Part shown: positions 1 to 18,700 of the stretch, piece by piece
Numbering within the stretch: the first letter of the stretch is position 1
How the letters are laid out: each line of letters begins with the position of its first letter
Source: Apostichopus japonicus
Lineage: Eukaryota; Echinodermata; Holothuroidea; Aspidochirotida; Stichopodidae
Assembly (NCBI RefSeq): GCF_037975245.1
Contig: NC_092580.1
Coordinates: 22,926,501 to 22,990,500, forward strand
DNA length: 64,000 nucleotides
Direction of reading: 5' to 3'
Translations under genes and position numbers: made by a program
Notes under the pieces: generated by a model
What the model was told of the DNA's origin: nothing
What the model saw: the letters and a program-made list of their open reading frames with translations, nothing else
The model's database searches: none

Positions 1-2243
1 TAATGGTACAATCCCTATAAAGTATAAAATACTATTTTTACTGGAAATATAAGCCAAAGAACAGAAAAACTAAAACTAAATAAAAAATTGCAAGATGTCA
101 TTAACTTTGATATGTCATTTCGTCAGAGGAATGCAAAAAAATATGCTTGCTGTATGTATTTTTTCATGTATATTTAGAGGTATACAAACTTTAATTAATA
201 TTCATTATTAAAATGGTAATCTTAACAGCTAATCTTAAAATATTTAATCAACAGTTGGCAGGATTGTTTCTTTTGCTTCTTATTTGATTTTACGAAAATA
301 TTCTTGAATGAAGTTTGTCATAAATATTTAACGGGTAGATGTTTTTGAGATGCCAAGTTGTCTTTCAAGATTTCCAAAAAAATCAAAATCACAATAAGAA
401 AAAATAATAACATTAAAATGATGGTCTCTCTGCATCAACAAAATACAATTTTGGCATAATAAAGCACCATTTTGCATCCTCTCACCCTTATCTGAAATAG
501 AACCCACCACCTGTGTGGTGTAAAATAAAAATGACAGTATCTTCAGTAAATGCTGCACTTCATACAAAATCCTATATACGCCTGAGTCCTTTTAACACTG
601 ACCTTTGTCAGTTTCATGCAAATCCTGCTCCCTGGGCATCAGGTATATCCATCATGGTTATTGAAGGTCAAAATGTTGATAATCAGAGTTAAACACCAAT
701 TTTAGTGAGGAAAAAAAAATACTAATCAAGTTAATGACTTTATTTTGACAAATTCTATTTTCTATACTTTTTATATAAGTTCATCGAGACTGTTTACCAA
801 GGTCTTTCCTCCATTGAAATTTAGTTTTAAGGGATATTTTTTACTGTTTCCTAGGTTGAATAAAAATGACAAACTATACATATTCACGTAAATGACTTGT
901 CCTTTTGCTGTGTGTTTCTGTATATCTCACGTTTGTGTTTACAAGACTCAAGGTTCCTCTTGATATTTGCTCTTTTGATAGAAAAGAAATCGAATTTATT
1001 TTACTTATCAGATGTCAGAAGACTCCAAGTCTTGACAGATAGCCCACATAAATCTAAAGCCCTATGGCTCTGAATAAACCTTTTTGAATGTTGCCATCTA
1101 TTCACTTCATGGTTCTGTCATTTACTCTAGTGAATCTCAAATATTGATTCCCACATATTGAAAAGAGAATCCCGAATTACTACTACACATTAAATTTGTT
1201 GTACAACCATTTTTTTTTATGTAGGGGGGGGGGGTGAGGGAGGGAGTATATATAAACCATTTAAATGAGTTAGGTCTTCTGAGCTCCTACAATACACTAG
1301 CCCGTCCACACTAAAAAGTTAGCTGAATTAGCTGAATTTTTGTATGCATCAAGTGATTACTTTAGTGAAAAGACAGCTTATAAGCTTTTGCGTATAACAT
1401 ACTCAATGTGTGGGACAGCAAGACTATGGAAATATTTCTTTTAAAAATACGCTTTGCCCCCAAGATGATTGAATGTTGTAAATCAGAATAAATCTGAAAG
1501 TCATAAAACGAACTTTTTATTGATCAATAAAAAATCTATGTTTGTGTGCATCCATAAGGAAGGAAAACAGGGAGAGACGAATGTATGGGCGGGGGTTATG
1601 AAGGTTTGCGGTGTTTCCGCTATAAATTCCCTCAGTTTCTTAGTTTTAGAGGTAGAAAGTCTCACATATCTCCTATCAGTGACACTAAAATTTACAAGGT
1701 ATATATACTTTGCAACATGCATTGGATTTAACTTGTGTAGCCTATACCACCCCCAACCGTATTGTTGAATCAGGGAGTTGTGGAATGGAGGACAAGCATA
1801 GGCCTACCGATCGGATATGTTCCAATATGACGGAGAAGCTTTTCACGAGGCATTCACACAAACAGGTATATATGTGTAATATGTTATGGTCTCCAAGTTG
1901 GTAAAAAATGTTGGTTTTCATGTTCCGTCGATAGCAAAGGAAGACTTAATTGAGCTAGTCTAACAATGATTGTGGTATACTTGAAGTGATAATTTTGCTA
2001 GAATCTAGAATATTTTGAACATAGTCTGCTACTAACATGGCACCTCTCGGGAGATGAAGGGAAAGAGTAGTTGTTAAAAACAGACGTCCATGATTATCAT
2101 GTCGTGAAATAAAAAAATGCAAACACGTCAAACTAACTGGGGGGAATTAATATGCGATAGTTTCGTTATGTTTCTGAAATACCTAAAACCAACGCTTTCT
2201 TCTCTTTGGGGGCAATTGATTTCCCTTTCATTGCATTTTGAGA
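1..2243. other. Intergenic, no gene seen; 3' flank of the esterase
   Basis: AT-rich sequence with only short open frames that lack recognisable domains or splice context. There is a 10-base G run near 1226. A minus-strand AATAAA (read as TTTATT at 1516-1521) lies about 720 bases past the esterase stop and could be its poly(A) signal, but nothing else supports that. Confidence 0.5.
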
Positions 2244-8348
<6,105 letters not shown>

Positions 8349-10785
8349 TGTCAATATTTTATTTTATTTTATTTGGGTTTATATTAATTCCGGATATTTC
8401 CTATACTGTTTGAAGTCCACAAAGCTTGCGACCGCACCTTCTGCTCAAAGACAGCGTTTGGTTGATCATGGGATTTAATCGCGAATGACATAAACCGAAC
8501 AACCTGTAAATGAGGGCGTATATATTAGAGGCATGCACTTCGACCCTGTGCTCCGACCTAGGAGTGCTCTTGTGTGAGTTTAAATGCAGGCACCCTGATG
8601 CACTTATAGCGTTTAGTACGGCTTTAAACTATATAATTATTTGAACAACGAAATCATGTTCAGCCCAACGTAATCCATCCTTTGGTTTTGAAGAGGTGAT
8701 TAACCAGATTGAAGGACCTTTGTTGAGATTGTTAATAATTCCACCACATATCATAAAGTGGAACTATTCTTTATATCGAGACATGATCTATTCGGTAAGT
8801 TACAGGCGTCCTCCCACAACATTAATTGCTCTATTGACTCACACAATATACTAAATTCGTCACTTTCCAAGCCGCGTATATATGAAAGCTATACACAGAG
8901 AATTTGTTCAATTGTCAGATATGCTATATACCTGAGGCTATATACATGAAGCTGATGGCTCGCTCTTAGAAATGTATCCACATTAAGCCCAAAATTTTTC
9001 AAACCGTCTATATACTTACTAATTTATGCAAGCATATACAAGGATTGAATATCTGAACATATGCCGATAACCTATACATATTTTGGTGATCTTAGGTATA
9101 TGTCCGACATTGGTTTATACCGTTCGAGCAGATGTATATACATTACTGTAATTGTGGTATGCTATACCTATATATAGGCCTAATATACCTATATAGGTCT
9201 ACATAAAAGGTCTTTATGAAAGTGATATTGGCGACACGTTATGGTGTAAATACCTGAACATTCTGCCTGTCCTGCATGTATGTACTGACATGCAAGTGGA
9301 AAAATCGAACTTGTCAAGTAAAATAGATTTTAATTAATAAGTATATTATGACCTCGTCTTTCAATCCTTCTGTTTCATATATATATATGGACATATTGAA
9401 TTTCACATTTTCAAGATATATCGTATCTAATCAAGTTGTTAATTTATGATTGATTTTTTTTTTTTTAATTTTAAATCTGCCACGATTGAAATTTGTCAAG
9501 TAATATATAATTAGCAAAGCAATAGACCAGCTTTCAATTGTCATTCATGCCATTCCTAAATTTTGGTTTCTTCCTTTCCTTTTTTGGCTTTGCAAGTTGA
9601 TCCAGTTATAAGTTTAATTCTGGGTATTTGCGTGGACTAAGGGATCAGAGAAACGCGAAGAGCATATGTGCATCGCCATTAAATAAATAATTCATGAAAT
9701 GCAAATAAGATTGTAGGTGATATTTTTAACCTCCGTCTCTTCTCCCCCTTAATTCTCTTTCTCTCTGTCTGTTGTAACCAGGTCGATCAGATCATGAAAA
9801 AAAGGTCGGTAACAAATCTTCGCAATTAATTTTTACGAATTTCATAATCCATGCATTGCGAAGTTTTATTATCATTTTACTGTACAGTCACTGTGCATTG
9901 GAATTAGTTTGAATATCTAATACCATACCTATAGATTGAAGATGACATTTTGCAGCAGGCGAGCGTTATTCAATGATAACATTAAAATTTCATATTCTGG
10001 AAATCCCCATTCATCCAAAAACTTGCATTAAAGAAAAAAAAATAATAAAGTAAAAGTTTGTAACCATACGAACTAGTCAGTCCACCGTACACTATGTATA
10101 TTAACAGTGCAGGGCGGGATATGTCAACTTCGCAATCAACCGCCGAGGCAAAATTTGGATAACAACGAAGGGGAGAAAAATTGTTGCACAAATGTAGCAA
10201 TGCAGCATGATCCAACAAAGGTTTCAGTCGAAAGAAGAGTTAGCCGTATGGGTAGGCAGCCAGGAATCTAGCGAGGGGGGGGGGGGGTGTATGGGGGTTG
10301 AAGAACCGTTAACTTTTAAAATATTTTAATTAGAAACTTAGCAGCAAACAAGATACATAATGCATGTTTTTTTTTTGTAGTCGCTTCGTTACATTCTGTA
10401 CATTTTATCGTTGTAGTTTGTGATATGCACTTATTACTTAGTTTTCCTGTGATATATATACAAACCACTTGGGTATTGAGTAAGTCATACATTTTAGAAA
10501 ACACCATAGTTTTTGCGGAAACATCTTTATTAAAACTCGTATAAATGGTTTCAACCTTTCAACTGTGCAGTATCTCAACCTCATGCTCGTAGCATGGGGA
10601 ATATTAGAATCCAAACTATTAATGACTTAGAATTATATTCATTTTACGTATTGAAGAAAGAAGAAAACTGAACTATAATTCTCTACTATAAGTAAACATT
10701 TGTGTGCATATTACATGATGATTGAAGCACATACTGGATCCAAAACCTTAGTAATAACTTCTTGAACGTGGTTTGTCGATTGAAA

Positions 10786-10788
<3 letters not shown>
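8349..10788. other. Intergenic, nothing recognised
   Basis: Upstream flank of the esterase. AT-rich with many TATAT and TAGGCCTA-like palindromes (for example near 9174). A G run with the remnant motif GCAGCCAGGAAT near 10247-10275 may be a decayed end of the hAT-like MITE family. No promoter element can be called confidently. Confidence 0.5.

Positions 10789-10825
<37 letters not shown>
10789..10825. repeat. (TA)n microsatellite
   Basis: About 37 bases of TA dinucleotide repeats. Confidence 0.95.
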
Positions 10826-10827
<2 letters not shown>

Positions 10828-11254
10828 AGTCCTGAAAGCCGAACGCACCTCATGAGTTCTAATTTTCGCAGGCTGCCGTGACATTTTGCACCGTGAGTCG
10901 TATTATACGAAGGAAACAGCTGGTTGCGTGGTAACAAGGTTGATTATTTTCTGAACAGGAAGAACTTTGGGGCAGGGGTACCGTACGGGGTCGTTTACCT
11001 TCAATAAGTAGGTTAAACAAAACCGACAAGAACAAAATAAACAAGAATCCGTTTCAAATTTTTACAGTTTAGCCATTTCCAAACAGTATAAGTTCCAACG
11101 TATACGACGAGGCCTTCACCCCTGGAACCTCACCGAGGCTCTCTGACACGTAATTCTGCTACAAGAGAACAAGAAATACTTGAAAAAAGCTACGCTGTTC
11201 GCATGCAAATACTTCTATAAAGTTTGTCACGCTTGGTATACCATGTGTATACAT

Positions 11255-11495
11255 GGAGTGTTAGCTCAGTGGTTAACGCCGGTGCCTCTCAATTATAAGG
11301 TCCCGAGTTCTAGTCACTCCAAGATTAATGTATGTCGTCCAGTTAAAGAGTTGTTGACAATTGACAATTCATAATCATGGACGTTAAACATGAATCTAAA
11401 AAGAGACTGACTTCGGTCAGCTTGCGGCTTTGATAAGCCAATGATGGCTTCTTCGCGAGTTCTTGCTTGCACTGGAGCTAAATACATACATACAT
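11255..11495 (+). mobile_element. tRNA-derived SINE-like element
   Basis: The head has tRNA-like parts: GGAGTG at 11255 pairs with CACTCC ending at 11320 as an acceptor stem, TTAGCTCAGTGGTTA fits an internal A box, and GTCCCGAGTTCTAGTC fits a degraded B box. A body of about 160 bases follows and the element ends in a 4-base tandem tail ATACATACATACAT (11482-11495), typical of SINE 3' ends. ACAT motifs on both sides leave the target duplication ambiguous. The T-arm pairs poorly, so this is not a functional tRNA gene. Confidence 0.7.
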
Positions 11496-13417
11496 GCTGC
11501 AGTAGCCACACATTGATAAACTCATGCATGGCCATTGACCTGTTTATGCATGTCTAAACGTTATTGACTATACTTCAACACAATCTGTCTGAAGTATTTA
11601 GTCGATGTTAATTTCTTTTACTTAACAATTTTAATCAAACTTGAAGTTGAGTTTTCGCTGCAATCACCCATGATTTTCTCAGTTCTGTATACGGTTTTTA
11701 AGCGAATGCCTAATGGGATTTTTTAATGACAGCCTGTTCTTCAAACCGGCTTTTTTCTAAACCAAAATGGAAGTAAATAGGTTATTGTTTCTTTTTATAT
11801 TTTTGGACTGTATAGAGATAAGTCATTGTTAGTGTAATAAAGATGAATGTTTGTATAAAGCTCTATTTAAATTAAATTTGTCATATGATTGTTCCCATGA
11901 TCAAATTTAACGTCATATTTTTTGTTTTATTTTTATTTTCTTTCTTAGGAATATGCAATTCTTTGTGTTGTTGTTGTTAACATGTAATTTACGTCATTGA
12001 AACGGGTTTTGTTGATACCTATTATTTTTTTATTATACATACTTGTTTACCATTTCATGTTTAGCTTCCGCTGTTAAGGTCATCGGAAGTATGTAGCATT
12101 GTCGTGTTGACGTCGCGATGGGCATTCAAGATCTGGCATAATAGCTTTTTCACTAATGAAATTCGGAACCTTTTGTTATTTCGTTGTAAAACTATAATTG
12201 AGAATGGTTTGTTTTTCTATTGCTCTTATTATAGTAGCCAGTGTGGTATAAAATTGGTAATTCCAGCCATTATTAGAACCTCCGAAGTTAATTAGGTAGT
12301 TTTCCAAGAAGGAAATTATGGTATTGACTAGTTTACAATACGATTTATGTGGCACATCATTGCCTTCAAATGTATTACGTAAGGTTATATATTATAGTTG
12401 TCATTGAGATGTTGGTATTATATCTAGCTTATATAATCTCTAGTAGGCACGTAGCCAGGACTTCTGGGCGAGGGGCGCAAACAAGTTAAAAAAAGGTTAC
12501 AATATTCGAGTCCGGTATGAACACTTGTGAGCTTTTGGTACGCATTGTGTTCTTACCAGTGGGAATGGGGTGGGGGTGGGGGTGGGATAGGGCGCGGCAC
12601 ATGCTACAGGCCCGTTCTAGTGAAGTGTCCGAGGAATTACATAAGTTGTATATGTCATATTAAAGCTGCTTAAACCGTCCTATAATTCGTCTGTGCTCAC
12701 AATGTTGGTAGAAATTAAGTTGATTTTAACGCCGTGCTTACCTGAATTTTATCGACTTTATCTATCCCTCTGCTCATGCGCAAACCCGCAGCCTGAACTT
12801 ACCGTTGATTAAGGGCCGAGTAATGTACATCAGTGACGTACGATAATACGCTTTCTGATAATGGAAGTCACGGGCATTATAGATTCATCTATAGTTGACG
12901 CTGAAATATGTAGACCTCTATCATTTAAGTAGATTTCGTGGTATAAGTTGAAACCTATATAGTAGCATTTATATATAGATTCTTCTTCCATTCATGTATC
13001 CTCTGGTCAACTCCTTGTTATCCAGGGGTTCGGTGGCATGTGTTAAATTAGCTGACGTTATACATGTGCTCAACAAATGTGGATGATGGATCTGTTCCCA
13101 ACACAATGAACAACTATACAGACTCATATCCAATCCTAAATTTGTTCCAACTGAGCTTATTGAATATGTCGTTTTCTCATTCGTGTCTTGACCACATGCT
13201 AAAACATAATCTTCAAGTCTTACCTGCATCTGGTCAACAACAAAAAAAAACAAACAAAAAAACTCACTTCACAGAGACGTTGCTATTGAGAGAACACAAT
13301 AATATTTGCATGACCACTGACAATAATGTGGCCACTGTCTATCTCATACTATAGATTTAAGTGCTATACCTTTGGCCAAATGCTGATTCACATACTACGT
13401 CATAAAATTGGTCTCAC
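11496..13417. other. Intergenic, no gene recognised
   Basis: Contains a solo remnant resembling a MITE end (GGCACGTAGCCAGGACTT near 12447) followed by a GGGGTGGGGG tract near 12566. Short open frames, including one of 94 codons on the minus strand near 13000, show no known domain. Confidence 0.45.
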
Positions 13418-14000
13418 GAGTACTTTACTGCTCTGAAGTGGTTTCTATCTGTCATTACTGATCGCAGCCAGAGGGTGCATATTGGTGATACTTATATTCT
13501 AATGAAGTTAGCTGTATAGGATTTGGTGTTCCGCAGGGTTCTGTGTCAGGACCAGTACATTAATCAGTAACTATCTGAGATCTTTCTACTCTCTATTGTA
13601 CATAACACGGGATTTAAAGAGGCAGGGTTTGCTGATAACCATCAGATTTACAAACGTTTTCTTCGTCAAAGTCAATTTTCTGTCCTACATTTAGATAGTT
13701 TTAACTTGCCTATATATATATGCTGTCTCACTTCTTTCGGAAACGAAACCCTGATAGAAGCTGAAATTATGTTATTTGGTAATAAGTCTAATCTGAGTCG
13801 GGTGGGGAGTCCGTGGTGTTTACATGCCAGACGGTCACTGCATGCGCTTTAGTATTGTAGCTATGAAAACCAAGGTGTTCTAATTGACCGTAAGATCTCT
13901 TTGAACCACCAGGTTAACACCACAATTTCCAATTATTTAATGATCGGATACGTTCAAAGGTTAAGTCTTTTCTTCCTCGTGGTCTTGTGTAAACTCATAA
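13418..14000 (+). pseudogene. Decayed non-LTR retrotransposon reverse transcriptase fragment
   Basis: Conceptual translation across at least one frameshift and several stops shows conserved LINE reverse transcriptase blocks in order. These are ALKWFLSVITDRSQRVHIGD, GFGVPQGSVSGP (13529-13565), FKEAGFADNHQIYK (13614-13655) and EIMLFGNKSN near 13763. The catalytic FADD box reads FADN, so an essential aspartate is lost as well as the frame. It covers the palm and thumb region only. This is a dead remnant of a retroelement of uncertain clade. Confidence 0.8.
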
Positions 14001-14223
14001 ATTCATTCGTTATACGTGCGAATCTCAGTAATAATGCGGTATTATATATATACAGGTATAAAGAGTGTAAAACGAAAAAGGAAATACGAATTGATCTTTA
14101 TAGTAAACGAGCTGATGAAAGTGATCACATTCATATGCCTGACGTTCTTATGATACGTCGACCCTGTTAATTGTAACGTTTGCATTGCAAGTATATAGAG
14201 AACGTGTACATTCATTGTGCATT

Positions 14224-14569
<346 letters not shown>

Positions 14570-16240
14570 TAATCAACCGCTTAAATATAGCATGGATTGT
14601 ACGTGAAAATCTAATCACTTGGTTGATGCTCACACTTTAAACTGAGCTAAATTATAATGCCATTCAACTGGAAAACAACATGATAAAGAGCGATTTAATT
14701 TGTTTAGTTTAACATTTCCGTCGCCTGAGAATAATTTTGAGGGATAGCTCAAATTTTGGAGGAATTTACTAATTCATTCATCGCAATTTAACTAAACGAT
14801 ATAAAATACTTAAATAACGCGAACGGTGTAAATTTCGCCCAGTTTGGTATAATCAACTTAACTATATATAAATAATGCACGATAGTAGAGGCTAAACCTA
14901 ATTATACAGTGAGGATACAATGATTACCATATATAATACAGACGACGCCACACATCAGGCACTTATGAAAACACTGAAAAGACGTCATTATAAGAATCAA
15001 TGCAAAATAACCTCGTCAATTCTATTTTAAATACCTTTCATGTGCAAATTATTCCTTTTACGTCAATTTTTTTTCCTTGTCATTTTCACGCAAACGATCG
15101 AGCTTAATCAATTTCAACGTATACATTTTGCTTGCATACAAGTTACAGCAGCAGCAGCAGCAGTGAAACCTCGATGTATTCAGTTTGCACCGTTGGAAAT
15201 AAGGGAATCTCGTTATAGCCTACCGTTTATGCCTATACAATCGTCTCACAGTTGATAAATCTAGGCCTAGTCTATCTTCATTGTTAATGAACTGTGAAAG
15301 TTGTTGTAGCCAATAAATGATTTGAATTATAAACCGCCATATAAACTGCACCACTTCAGACATATCTAAACGCTTCATAGTGGAACACAAATGCTTTAGA
15401 ATTATGTAACTGCAAAACAAGCTAATCTTCTACGAGGACGTAAATGTAAAAAAAAAAAAAAAAAAAAAAACAGCCGATTCTCCTGGCTTTATCTGTCAAA
15501 ACTGGTTAAGTTGAGAATACCTGTTTATCGGTTAAAATTGATGTATGTTATAATGATGTGTTACATTTATGACCAGTTGCTACTGAAAAGGACTTTTTAA
15601 CAGAAAATACTAAACACACAATCCTATGCAATATAATGATTGACTGAACTAACCAGACTACTCTATATATATAGGGTTCGCCAATAATTTCGTCCACATT
15701 TTAACAGAAAGTGGATGACACGTTACTGCAAAACGCTTATAATCTGTAATTTGAATCATCTTTACAAGGTATGCTTACTAGTCCAACATGCAGGGACAGT
15801 TGCTTAGACTCCCAACCAGTCATTAGTTGAAACAACCTTAGAGTAATGAATTCGTCTGTTAGTGAGTATTCCACAGTAACATCTAACATGTGTTACGGTG
15901 TTATAACACACTTCAGTTTATAGTTGTCACTTATTCACAGTACAAAACTGATCAAGCCATGCACATTGGGTGTAATATAGTAACTTATAGACTAATTACC
16001 CACTTGGGACATTTGTTTTATATAACCTACTGTAGGCCCATAATCTTCATGTTTCAAGTTTCAAAGAACTTGTACTGACACGGAATGAGCAATAGGAATT
16101 TTATCCGGCTACTATCTATAGATATAGGTTATATAAATGTTCATTCTGTCAGTACGAATGCTTTGAAGCATGATATCAGATGGCAATATTGAGTGGTATT
16201 AACATCGGAAACGTTGTTTCAACTGGCTGATTTGATAGCA
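14570..16240. other. Intergenic, 3' flank of the GPCR gene
   Basis: AT-rich sequence with a 23-base A run at 15448-15470 and a CAG repeat of five units near 15150. No coding exon is recognisable, and no canonical poly(A) signal is clear just downstream of the GPCR stop. Confidence 0.5.
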
Positions 16241-17263
16241 CTAACTCCTATTGAATCGAAATCCATCTATGAATTCTCTACAAGCGTTCCTAAAAGCACG
16301 ATTCCGGAAGCCGTATATGATTGGATTGGCGAAGGAGTTAGAGAACCCAAGTGTTTCTGTTATAACGATAAACACGAATAAAGAATTATCTTTCGATCTT
16401 GTGAAGACCTCAAACAGGAATTCAAAACTGTGCGGTAACCAGCACACCGCAAACACAGCCAAAATGATAGCCGATGTGACGGTAGTTTTAATGTGCCATG
16501 TCGATCTCGACTTCCGGTGTACCTGTGCCACAGAAGGTCTTGAAGCAATGGTATACGTTTTCGTGGCATCCCATTTACATTTGTAGGCCAGGTAAAATAT
16601 ACGCACGTAGATCAATGATAGAAATAACATAAAAGTCGGTATGATTAACGATGTAACAATGCGATGTGCAATAACAGCCGATGACCGATATCTGTCGGTG
16701 TCACACACCCATGACTTTTGCACCGTTTCTTCTTTACTGAGTATCGGCAGCAGGCCAAAAGCGATACCTACACACCACATCGCCACTATGATGACTTTAC
16801 AGTTGCACGGATTCATGATAGTCGAATATTTCAACGGTTTCGAAATAGCGATATACCGATTAATCGCGATAGCTATCAAGTGGAACACGGACACAGAACA
16901 GAAAATTACAGCTGGTGCGAAGAAATAATCTCTGGTCTCTTCGTAGCATGTTAGAGGAGATACGACGATACGAGCAAACATCGCGCAGGGTATCGCGATT
17001 AAACCGGTCAGAAAATCAGCAACCGCTAAACCGGCTATGAAATAGCTGTGAACTCTACAAAAGCTTTTTGCACGTATGAATGCATTTATAACCATCGAAT
17101 TACCTAGGACGGAAAACAAGATGACAAGTGTGTAAACCCCGACGTAAATAACTAAACCCAGTGTGGAAACTCTGAGAGTAAAGTTTCCGAAAGGACGGTT
17201 GATTCCCGGTGTTCGATCAGAGTGAATGTAATCTGTACCGTTTGAGCTGATTGAGTTTTCCAT
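16241..17263 (-). CDS. Class A (rhodopsin-like) GPCR, orphan, single exon, 340 aa
   Basis: Seven-helix plasma-membrane receptor; ligand unknown. The ATG at 17261-17263 gives an N-terminus with glycosylation sequons at Asn8 and Asn27. Family landmarks are GNSMVI (Asn55, helix 1), LAVADFL (Asp83, helix 2), NRYIAI (135-140, end of helix 3), AMWCVG (Trp163, helix 4), FAVCWLP (271-277, helix 6) and NPIIY (313-317, helix 7), then a helix-8-like FRNRAFRNACREF. The usual D/ERY motif is NRY. The helix-3 position that carries Asp in amine receptors (3.32) is Ala119-like, arguing against an aminergic ligand. The extracellular Cys106 and Cys187 could form the disulfide, although Cys106 is displaced from the usual 3.25 site. 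The AIAINRYIAISKPLKYS block recalls adenosine- and trace-amine-type receptors. An intronless frame is common in the family, and the frame is intact. Confidence 0.9.
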   Translation of the reverse strand: MENSISSNGTDYIHSDRTPGINRPFGNFTLRVSTLGLVIYVGVYTLVILFSVLGNSMVINAFIRAKSFCRVHSYFIAGLAVADFLTGLIAIPCAMFARIVVSPLTCYEETRDYFFAPAVIFCSVSVFHLIAIAINRYIAISKPLKYSTIMNPCNCKVIIVAMWCVGIAFGLLPILSKEETVQKSWVCDTDRYRSSAVIAHRIVTSLIIPTFMLFLSLIYVRIFYLAYKCKWDATKTYTIASRPSVAQVHRKSRSTWHIKTTVTSAIILAVFAVCWLPHSFEFLFEVFTRSKDNSLFVFIVITETLGFSNSFANPIIYGFRNRAFRNACREFIDGFRFNRS

Positions 17264-18547
17264 AATGTGCTAACGTTCATTTAGAGGCAATCACACTGTA
17301 CTATAGTTGTATAGTTGAACAACATATCAGTGTCCGGTTTTCTCGAATTTTTGAGTCTGTTTATTCCATTTAATGATGATACTTGTCACTTCATAACGTA
17401 AAAGATGTCTTTTTCAGTACTTGAACTACGAAACACAAATCACTGTTGTTCAGTTTACTGATAACTCCTACATGACATATATATTAAATATATGAAGTTT
17501 GGAAGTAGCGACCATTAACAGCAGGTCTCACAAATCCTAGCCAGTCGATATCGTAGAAAAACATATTAGCACTACCTCATTAAAATTCTGATCAGATGAA
17601 AATTTCACAATAAAACAAATGAACAAAAGAAGAAAAAACGCTTTTTTTGGTTAATTTCTTGAACATAAATCTGGCGGGCGGAAACAATCCAGTTGAAAAT
17701 TATTGATTTCTTCTCAGAGTGGCATCCGCTTGTTTACTTCTTATTCCGTACGATTGACATTTCATTACGTTATAATGAAACCACCGACCCATGAACGCAG
17801 GTATCATACAGCTCTCGGTCGACTCAATTGTAAATCTAGAGTAGATAACAATGCTTTTAACACGTTACATTACAACATAACGGCAATATACAGCTTTGTC
17901 AACAAGTTTATAGTAAGGCGGGCTTATAAAGAGCCTTTACTTTTAGCTTAGATGATTATCTCCGTTAACAGCTCTTCCTGGCCACGAAGTAACCTCCAGG
18001 GTGAACCTTGGCATAAATAGGCCATTTGTATACATTTCCAATTCTCCTAGCGTCGGATATTCAGCAATCCATCGAAGGCCAGCTTTCAAAGTAGTCTCAA
18101 ATGTGAATGAAAGAACAGTTCTTCAGAAAACCGAATATTATATATTTATTACATTTTGTTTACTAAACAAATTTATTCCTCTTCCGTTAAAAAGGGGCCG
18201 TCTCGGATATCCCTTTTTTTCAGTTTTTAGTTCAAAATCATAAAACAATTCAAAAACAGGCAAACAACCTTTATGAATTAATGATTGAATTGAAATATTT
18301 AGTTGCAAAAGAAATGTCTTATTGAACAAAACGTCTCTTACGTGTAATCGGAAACTATGCAAATGTTAAGATGACACACGTTCAGTGGATTCCCTACTAC
18401 CGGCTTTTTCAAAGATTAATCACATCTGAATAACTGAGAATTCGAGCGAAAGAGCGTTCAAGTGCGAAAACAATCCGGTATTTATAAGCTTTGACATTTC
18501 AGGCAATGACAGCTTTACTATATATAAGAGTATAAAGTAGATAAGCA

Positions 18548-18561
18548 TATAAATATATATA

Positions 18562-18604
<43 letters not shown>

Positions 18605-18644
18605 GTATATTATATATAGGCCTATATTATATATAGGCCTATAT

Positions 18645-18692
<48 letters not shown>
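18548..18692. repeat. (TA)n block with embedded TAGGCCTA palindromes
   Basis: Two TA arrays flank two close copies of TATATAGGCCTATATTA (about 18613-18648). The whole block is self-complementary and could extrude a cruciform. Confidence 0.9.

Positions 18693-18700
<8 letters not shown>

Noticed and set aside
11255-11321. Possible functional tRNA gene
   Set aside because: The acceptor stem and A box look good, but the T-arm does not pair and a SINE body with tandem tail follows, so a tRNA-derived SINE is the better reading.
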